Assembly (NCBI GenBank): GCA_030637245.1
Contig: DAOVVI010000186.1
Coordinates: forward strand, 1-5,236
DNA length: 5,236 nucleotides
Origin: Cyclobacteriaceae bacterium
GTDB taxonomy: Bacteria > Bacteroidota > Bacteroidia > Cytophagales > Cyclobacteriaceae
Direction: 5' to 3'
The position numbers and the translations under genes are program-made. This document shows positions 1-5,236 of the stretch, piece by piece. The number at the start of each line of letters is the position of its first letter. The first letter of the stretch is position 1. The notes under the pieces are model-generated. The model saw only the letters and a list, made by a program, of their open reading frames with translations. It ran no database searches and was not told where the DNA came from.

Positions 1-151
1 ACCCATATTTGATATTGGCTTGATGAAGGTTGTCGGCCAATAGAATGTAATTTACACCATCTCTGTGAATGTCATCGAATAGTAGGAGATGAACCGGGAA
101 TAGCTGGGCTTCCAGTGGTAGTCGGTTTAATTGAAATTTCCCATTGCATAG
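1..151 (-). pseudogene. 5'-truncated remnant of a third FG-GAP/VCBS-repeat protein (last blade only), running off the left edge
   Basis: Read on the minus strand in codons from 149-151 down to 2-4, this stretch is open for 50 codons. It matches the last blade of the neighbouring gene: 46 residues align without a gap to residues 1007-1052 of the 1115-residue protein, with 14 identities by eye. Shared points are KF, RLP, E-x-Q, and A-N-I followed two residues later by G. The family signature LP-x-E-x-Q followed by a D-x-x-x-x-DG-like loop (DDIHRDG) is visible. An in-frame TAG at 152-154 closes the frame upstream, and no ATG, GTG or plausible TTG start precedes the homology. An intact member would need about 1,000 more residues upstream, but that space is taken by the end of the next gene. 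I infer a deleted or decayed paralog. A sequencing or assembly error is the main alternative. The 50 bases between this and the upstream gene hold no clear terminator. Confidence 0.62.
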
Positions 152-204
152 CTATATTGAAAATACTCTAAAACTACATGAATTGTAAAATGGTAATTAT
201 TGAG

Positions 205-3200
205 TTACTCAATTTCCGGTTTTATCACCACAAGTTTTTCATCATTTCTGGCTATTAAGTAACACATCACATTATTAATTTTAATTTGGTCCATTCTTCG
301 CACTTGACCCTTGATAATTAAATCTCCTAATGGATGAGCAGCAAACGTATTATTATTATCGATCGTGAGTAAATTCCCGTACGATGCATCACTTCTGCCC
401 ATCTCAATATTGGCACCATAAAAATTACCTCCAGCAATAATATTTGTTTTATTTCCATTGTCAATCTTAATTATGGTTCCAGCCTCTAATGAGGAATACT
501 GTATTTCATCTGGCAAGCGATGTACAACGAATTTCAGGTCTTCCCCTGTATTTTCAAATAAGACACTTGAAAGCATGGTGGCCTCTAAGATCTTTGCTTC
601 TTTTAAATTTTTCTTTCCAAATATATTGTTTAATGGTTCTACTGCCAGATCTCTTGAAAAGGGATACTTCTTCTTTAAAAATGCAAACTGTTTGGTAAGT
701 TCAGCATAGTTTGCAAAGGGAATTTCTCTTCCTCCGAGAAAATATGTTAAAACCTGATCCAATTGTCCATCATTATCGAAATCTTTTAAATATAGCTTTA
801 ATGGATGTTTTGCTGTTGGTTTGAATTTTATATTTTCCCCTGCATTTCCAGCGATTAAATCAATATCTCCATCCTTATCAAAATCGTAAGGTAATATAAA
901 ATTCCACCATCCTTTATCATCTGACACATTTATTGTCTCGAATGATCCGCCATTATTTAACAATATTTTTATAGGCCCCCATTCCGTAGCTAAAACAAGA
1001 TCTTTATCTCCATCCTGATCTATATCAGTCCAAATCCCATCTTTAACCAGGCCGATTTTTGCAAGATCATTGCTATATGTATCAGCAACATTTTCAAACG
1101 CTCCATTTCCTTTATTTTCAATTAGATATGAATCAGGAGTGATTCCGTAATTCTTAGGTACAGCCCTGCCTCCTATAAAAAAATCGATCAGACCATCCTC
1201 ATTAAAATCGTAGGGCAAAATGCAAGAAGCTGTCATATACACATCTTTGAAAACAATTTTACTATTGAAATTTCCTTGCCCGTCATTTATATAAATACGC
1301 TGTGTGAGATATTCTGAATCACCCCAAAACTCGTTACCGCCTGCAGCAATGACCAAATCCAGGTCACCGTCGTTTTCGATATCAGCAAATACTGCGTCAA
1401 CATCTTCGAACGTACTATCGTTATCCATGATCAAAGAGGATTTATTGAAAAATGTACCCTCCTCCTTTTGAATAAACAACGCACCTTTTCTTCGTTTAGA
1501 CCCACCAATATACACATCGTCCAGTCCATCCGAATTCACATCACCTACGGCTAATGCCGGACCATCAATTGAGACAATGTGAGGCATCAGCGGTTCTCTT
1601 TTAAACTCAACAAATTGATTTTCTCTGTGGGTGAATTCCAGCCCGGTTTGTTTTGTGATATCCTTAAAGTTGATAGGTTTTTCTTTCGGTAAACTAAGGG
1701 AATTGAAGTTTATTTTCTTTAAGTTTTCGTTGTACGATACCGTAATAAAAGAATTGAAATTGTTGTCCGATAATTTTTCGAATTTGTGATCCGGCCAAAT
1801 TACAATTATAGAATCAATCTCTAATGTATCACCTAGCCCAACGTTTAGGCCTAACTGTACATTGGATTGATACCCCCTTACCGGGAAATTTTCATAGGTT
1901 AATATTTCTTTCTCCTTAAAAACAACAACTTTTGATCCTATTCCATTTATATTATTTGGAGTTCCACTGAAGTTTAAAGAAATGAAATTTTTACCTGCTG
2001 TATTATTCTCAATCGCCAGGTTTTTGTAAATACATGGATCATCCATGCTGTTATTAACTACGATGTCCAGATCGCCATCATTATCTAAATCAGCATACGC
2101 AGATCCATTTGAATACGTGTTAACGCTCCCAATGACAAGCCCCTCTATATCTTTAAACCTTAGATTTTTCTCATTCCTGTAAAACTTATTTGGAAGTTTT
2201 ATTTCCGGCATTTGTTCAATAGCTATCAGGTCTTGCTCTTCGAGGTTATCGAGCTGTGATTTCCACTTAAAATCACTGTCCCTTTCACGAAAATTTATAT
2301 AATCAATATCATTCATTCGCCGGGGGATTCCATTGCTAATAAAAAGATCTTTATACCCATCATGATCAAAATCAAACAATAGCGGCGCCCAGGACCAATC
2401 AGTTGCATGTACTCCGGCAAACATTCCTATATCACTGAAAGTTCCATTTCCATTGTTAAGTTGCAGGTTGTTTCTTGCATATTGATGATTATATCCATAC
2501 CCTAGTTTAAAATTGAATACACCTAATTCGTCTTCTCCCAGGGAACTTTTCAAGATTACAGGGTCTTCAGGCAACATATCTAAAGAAAAAATATCGCTTA
2601 ATCCATCATTGTTGACATCCCCAATATCAACTCCCATAGTAAAGCGGCTGGTATGCATCATTTGATCAGTAATTACTTCTTGAAAGGTTCCATCTTTATG
2701 ATTGATGTACAGATAGTCATTTTCATGAAAATCATTTCCAATGTAGATATCCGGCCAGCCATCAAGGTTAATATCTGAAGTGGCGATACCAAGTCCATAA
2801 CCTATAACCATGCTGTGAATTCCGGATTCCATGGTCACATCAATGAACTTACCATTTTCATTTTTCAACAGCTTATCACCCGATGTAGGATGTTGTTTTC
2901 CCATGAATGTCCATCTTTGCCCAAAAGTTCCATTTTGATGAAGTGAATAATTCATTAGAAACATATCAAGGTCTCCATCAAGATCATAGTCAAAAAAACT
3001 TGCCTGAGTTGAAAATGTAGCAAAGTCTAATCCATATTTAGAAGCCTGGTCTTGAAATATTGGAATACCGTCTTCTATTCCTGTGCACACATAGAGTTGA
3101 TTTTTTCCTCTCATAACAGCATAATCTCCAATTTGACACACATATATATCTAAAAGCCCATCATTATTTATATCTACAACTGATGTTCCGGTAGTCCAAC

Positions 3201-3552
3201 CATCAATACCAGCCATTCCCGAAGTTTCGGTAACATCTCTAAACTTCATATCACCCTCATTCAAAAACAATTTGTTTGAATCCATATTGGCGGTAAAAAA
3301 GAGATCCTGAAGCCCGTCATTGTTAAAATCACCAACGGCAAGCCCACCGCCATTATAGAAATACATAAAGTTGAATGCATTAAAATACTGGGAAGGAATA
3401 GGACTGTTGATAAAAGACAATCCGGTCCTTTCCCCATTTAATAATTCAAACTGCTTTCCCGGTTCATTTTCAAATGAACAGGCTTGAATTAAGAGTATAA
3501 CGACCAGCCCGGTATATTTTATAATTGAATGTAGTATTCTATAATTTTTCAT
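205..3552 (-). CDS. VCBS/FG-GAP repeat lipoprotein with central ASPIC/UnbV domain (CRTAC1-like family), complete
   Basis: The product is a predicted surface lipoprotein of 1115 residues, a normal length for this Bacteroidota family. Residues 1-24 form a lipoprotein signal with Cys25. Residues 35-515 carry seven D-x-[DN]-x-DG-x-x-D loops (beginning at D75, D127, D188, D260, D312, D394 and D488), consistent with a seven-bladed calcium-binding propeller. This part holds the family hallmarks GNDFHENDYLYIN (272-284), TMGVDIGDVNNDG, LDMLPED and DWSWAP. Residues about 523-605 are the ASPIC/UnbV domain (RGYQSN, GLG, IDSIIVIWPD). Residues 625-1075 form a second propeller with loops at D671, D724, D782, D843, D890 and D924 and a degenerate last blade. 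The two propellers open alike, with TGL-x-F and later LAVGD-x-N-x-DG. The ATG at 3550-3552 is the only reasonable start: an in-frame TAA lies at 3565-3567, and the next Met is residue 63, past the signal peptide. No catalytic motif is recognised. Binding of a surface ligand or partner is inference. Confidence 0.93.
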   Translation of the reverse strand: MKNYRILHSIIKYTGLVVILLIQACSFENEPGKQFELLNGERTGLSFINSPIPSQYFNAFNFMYFYNGGGLAVGDFNNDGLQDLFFTANMDSNKLFLNEGDMKFRDVTETSGMAGIDGWTTGTSVVDINNDGLLDIYVCQIGDYAVMRGKNQLYVCTGIEDGIPIFQDQASKYGLDFATFSTQASFFDYDLDGDLDMFLMNYSLHQNGTFGQRWTFMGKQHPTSGDKLLKNENGKFIDVTMESGIHSMVIGYGLGIATSDINLDGWPDIYIGNDFHENDYLYINHKDGTFQEVITDQMMHTSRFTMGVDIGDVNNDGLSDIFSLDMLPEDPVILKSSLGEDELGVFNFKLGYGYNHQYARNNLQLNNGNGTFSDIGMFAGVHATDWSWAPLLFDFDHDGYKDLFISNGIPRRMNDIDYINFRERDSDFKWKSQLDNLEEQDLIAIEQMPEIKLPNKFYRNEKNLRFKDIEGLVIGSVNTYSNGSAYADLDNDGDLDIVVNNSMDDPCIYKNLAIENNTAGKNFISLNFSGTPNNINGIGSKVVVFKEKEILTYENFPVRGYQSNVQLGLNVGLGDTLEIDSIIVIWPDHKFEKLSDNNFNSFITVSYNENLKKINFNSLSLPKEKPINFKDITKQTGLEFTHRENQFVEFKREPLMPHIVSIDGPALAVGDVNSDGLDDVYIGGSKRRKGALFIQKEEGTFFNKSSLIMDNDSTFEDVDAVFADIENDGDLDLVIAAGGNEFWGDSEYLTQRIYINDGQGNFNSKIVFKDVYMTASCILPYDFNEDGLIDFFIGGRAVPKNYGITPDSYLIENKGNGAFENVADTYSNDLAKIGLVKDGIWTDIDQDGDKDLVLATEWGPIKILLNNGGSFETINVSDDKGWWNFILPYDFDKDGDIDLIAGNAGENIKFKPTAKHPLKLYLKDFDNDGQLDQVLTYFLGGREIPFANYAELTKQFAFLKKKYPFSRDLAVEPLNNIFGKKNLKEAKILEATMLSSVLFENTGEDLKFVVHRLPDEIQYSSLEAGTIIKIDNGNKTNIIAGGNFYGANIEMGRSDASYGNLLTIDNNNTFAAHPLGDLIIKGQVRRMDQIKINNVMCYLIARNDEKLVVIKPEIE
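3478..3552 (-). other. Lipoprotein signal peptide with lipobox (residues 1-25 of the 1115-residue protein)
   Basis: Residues 1-13 are basic and polar (K2, R5, K12) and are followed by a hydrophobic core GLVVILLI (15-22), then Q-A-Cys25 encoded by TGT at 3478-3480. The -3 to +1 sequence IQAC departs from the classical L-[AS]-[GA]-C only by Ile at -3 and Gln at -2, which Bacteroidota lipoproteins tolerate. After the Cys comes SFENE, which is acidic at +3 and +5. This resembles the acidic surface-export signals described for Capnocytophaga and Bacteroides lipoproteins, so outer-leaflet display is plausible but not proven. Confidence 0.8.
3539..3552 (-). promoter_or_regulatory. 14-nt start/stop overlap, likely translational coupling
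   Basis: The TAG stop of the upstream gene (3539-3541) lies inside the first five codons of the downstream gene, whose ATG is at 3550-3552 in a different frame. There is no room for a promoter between the genes. The sequence just before the ATG (TATGGAAA) has no proper Shine-Dalgarno, as is common in Bacteroidota. Ribosomes finishing the upstream frame therefore probably help start the next, keeping the two paralogs produced together. Confidence 0.6.
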
Positions 3553-5236
3553 TTTCCATATGAATTAATTCATACATTTTTGGAGTTTGATTATTGATGA
3601 GGGTTAAAATGCAGTCCTCATTGATCAAATTAAAATGTATGAAATTCCGGATATCACCTTTAACAAAAAAACCGGATTTTTTATTGTTGACCTTTTTAAA
3701 ATTACCGTTTCCGGTATTAATTAATATATGTCCAAAACTTGCGTCAAGTTTTGAATATTGAGGCATAAATCCTGAGTCATTCCCGCCAAGAAGTAAATCT
3801 ATTTTATCATCTCCATTAATATCAATACTCATTATTGCATTTACGCTTGAAAATTGAACTTCACGAGGAAGAGCTTTAACAGTAAAATTTCCATCACCTT
3901 CATTTAATGCAATACTGGATTTAAACCAAGTACCTTTTTTTACCATTGCCCTATCCAATAATTCCTTTGCAAATAGTTCTTGCATTGATTTTTCAGCGAA
4001 TTCAGAATGTGTTAAATCTTGATTTCTTAAACTTGTAACTTGTTCAGACAACTCCTTTTTAAGCGCCACCGTCATATCCCTTCCGTCAATCTGTCGGGTT
4101 ATGATTTTTTCGACGCTGCCATTATTATCAAAATCCCAAAGCCACAATTTAGCCGGCTCTTCAAAGGTTCCTTTAAAATAAAAGTTCTCACCTCTGTTGC
4201 CAAGTATTAAATCCTGATCGCCATCTCCATCAATATCATCCGAATCAATTGCATACCACCATCCGCTATAATCTTGAATATTAGAATTTACTTGTTCAAA
4301 TTTTCCCCGGTTAATTTTTAATATTACCGGGCTCATCCATTCACCAACTATGACTAACTCCTTGGTCTCGTCACCCATGATATTCACAAAAGCAGCATCG
4401 GTAATCATGCCTAAGGTCTGCAAAAATGGAGCAAAATATATTGTAGCGTCTTTGAATTTCCCATCACCTGTATTTTCATAGATGTAGCTTTGAGGAGGCA
4501 CACCATAATTAATTGGGATACTCCTGCTCCCAACAAACAAATCTAAATCACCATCATTATCTATATCTAATGGAACAACAACAGACGTATTGTTTCCATT
4601 TTCCGGAAGGGCGTCCAGTCTTCGAAAAAAATCCCCATTTCCATTGTTTATGTAAATTCTGTCCTCTAATACTCCGGAACCTTGTGATTGGTGATTTCCG
4701 CCCGATCCGACAAATAAATCAAGATCGCCATCTTGATCCGCATCGAAAAAGCCAACGGCAGTATCCTCAAAATGAGCATCTTCCTTAAAAATATTATTTG
4801 ATTTAATTTCAAATCTCCCATTAGATTGAACATACAATTGTCCACTTTGCCCGTTAGCGCCACCCAAAAACAGGTCTTCCAGGCCATCTCCATTTACATC
4901 GCCTGATGCGCCAACCGGTCCCTCTCTCGATAACATCTTTATTACCAGCCCCTCCTGAATAAAATCGATATATTCATCTTCTGTATGCTGTTCAAAATTT
5001 GATTCAATTTCTCTAACATACTCATTAAGTATATTTGTCTGATATGGATTTATATAAGTTGCATTCTGCGAGCTTTCATATTTAACTACATATGTCGTAT
5101 CTACAACAGGCTGATAAAGAGACGACTGTTTCTTGTCAGGCCAGATTACAATTAAAGAATCAATATCCGTAGATTCACCCAGACCGAAAACGACTTTGTA
5201 GTCTATCGATGACTGAAATCCTCTTGATGGCATTAG
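3539..5236 (-). CDS. VCBS/FG-GAP repeat protein with ASPIC/UnbV domain, C-terminal half (5' end beyond the window)
   Basis: This is the 3' part of a tandem paralog of the downstream gene, with 565 residues visible. The frame is still open at the right edge: codon 5234-5236 reads Leu, and the Met after it is internal. The fragment starts inside the ASPIC/UnbV domain; SRGFQSS and IDSLIVIWPDKK match RGYQSN and IDSIIVIWPD of the neighbour. Numbering from the Met at 5231-5233, the C-terminal propeller runs from about 80 to 515, with calcium-type loops at D112, D164, D223, D333 and D471 and a weaker one at D367 (DFDNNG). One blade (about 284-292, NIMGDETKE) has lost its ligands where the neighbour has DIDQDGDKD. 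Residues 323-440 hold the shared module GWW, N-R-GEN, P-x-K-L and DFD-x-NG, then a charged, probably helical stretch. By analogy the missing half should hold a signal peptide and a seven-bladed propeller, perhaps 500-600 residues. Function is unassigned. Confidence 0.9.
   Translation of the reverse strand, partial: LMPSRGFQSSIDYKVVFGLGESTDIDSLIVIWPDKKQSSLYQPVVDTTYVVKYESSQNATYINPYQTNILNEYVREIESNFEQHTEDEYIDFIQEGLVIKMLSREGPVGASGDVNGDGLEDLFLGGANGQSGQLYVQSNGRFEIKSNNIFKEDAHFEDTAVGFFDADQDGDLDLFVGSGGNHQSQGSGVLEDRIYINNGNGDFFRRLDALPENGNNTSVVVPLDIDNDGDLDLFVGSRSIPINYGVPPQSYIYENTGDGKFKDATIYFAPFLQTLGMITDAAFVNIMGDETKELVIVGEWMSPVILKINRGKFEQVNSNIQDYSGWWYAIDSDDIDGDGDQDLILGNRGENFYFKGTFEEPAKLWLWDFDNNGSVEKIITRQIDGRDMTVALKKELSEQVTSLRNQDLTHSEFAEKSMQELFAKELLDRAMVKKGTWFKSSIALNEGDGNFTVKALPREVQFSSVNAIMSIDINGDDKIDLLLGGNDSGFMPQYSKLDASFGHILINTGNGNFKKVNNKKSGFFVKGDIRNFIHFNLINEDCILTLINNQTPKMYELIHMENEKL

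Noticed and set aside
155..204. Rho-independent terminator after the complete gene
   Set aside because: No stable GC-containing hairpin followed by a T-run is visible on the minus strand. The segment is AT-rich with only weak self-complementarity.
458..709. Plus-strand open frames of 83 and 69 codons (458-709, 489-698)
   Set aside because: They lie antisense to the well-supported FG-GAP gene and show no recognisable domain or promoter. They are shadows of the AT-rich coding strand.
1738..1986. RNA-binding label often attached to ASPIC/UnbV proteins
   Set aside because: Nothing in the sequence resembles an RNA-binding domain, and the protein has an export signal. The label appears to be a propagated misannotation.
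4513..4893. Plus-strand frame 4513-4788 and minus-strand alternate frame 4666-4893
   Set aside because: Both overlap the conserved propeller coding sequence in wrong frames. Their sequences are low-complexity reflections of the repeat motif.
5231..5233. Met codon as the true start of the upstream gene
   Set aside because: The frame stays open to the right edge (Leu at 5234-5236), and the Met falls in the middle of the ASPIC/UnbV domain, with no signal peptide. The real start is outside the window.
205..5236. CRISPR or satellite-like repeat array
   Set aside because: The recurring short motifs are irregularly spaced and match codons of D-x-D-x-DG loops, so they reflect protein repeats.

Overview
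The window is AT-rich and all its genes lie on the minus strand. It is almost entirely filled by very large FG-GAP/VCBS-repeat proteins of the CRTAC1-like type that carry an ASPIC/UnbV domain. Three things suggest a member of the Bacteroidota: proteins of about 1,100 residues in this family, a lipoprotein signal on the complete one, and tandem paralogs. In that phylum such genes are often found in strings, sometimes beside SusC/SusD outer-membrane pairs. No SusC/SusD gene is visible here, so that context is expectation and not observation.

Layout in the direction of transcription (right to left). (1) From 5236 to 3539 is the 3' half of one such gene. Its N-terminal propeller and signal peptide lie beyond the right edge. 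The visible part starts inside the ASPIC/UnbV domain and covers the whole C-terminal propeller. (2) From 3552 to 205 is a complete 1115-residue paralog, a predicted lipoprotein. It has an N-terminal propeller with seven clear calcium-type loops, a central ASPIC/UnbV domain and a second C-terminal propeller. Its start codon overlaps the end of gene 1 by 14 nt. (3) From about 151 to the left edge is a third stretch that reads without gaps as the final blade of the same family. It is closed upstream by an in-frame stop and has no start codon, so it looks like the remnant of a third, 5'-deleted or decayed paralog.

The two large genes are probably co-transcribed and translationally coupled, and the complete product is probably displayed on the outer membrane. 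The biochemical function of this double-propeller family is not established. Calcium-stabilised surface binding of a ligand or partner is the reasonable inference. No RNA gene, mobile element, CRISPR array or convincing terminator was seen. The points most worth a second look are the decayed third paralog, the conserved non-repeat module inside the C-terminal propeller, and a 16-bp perfect palindrome just before the start of the complete gene.
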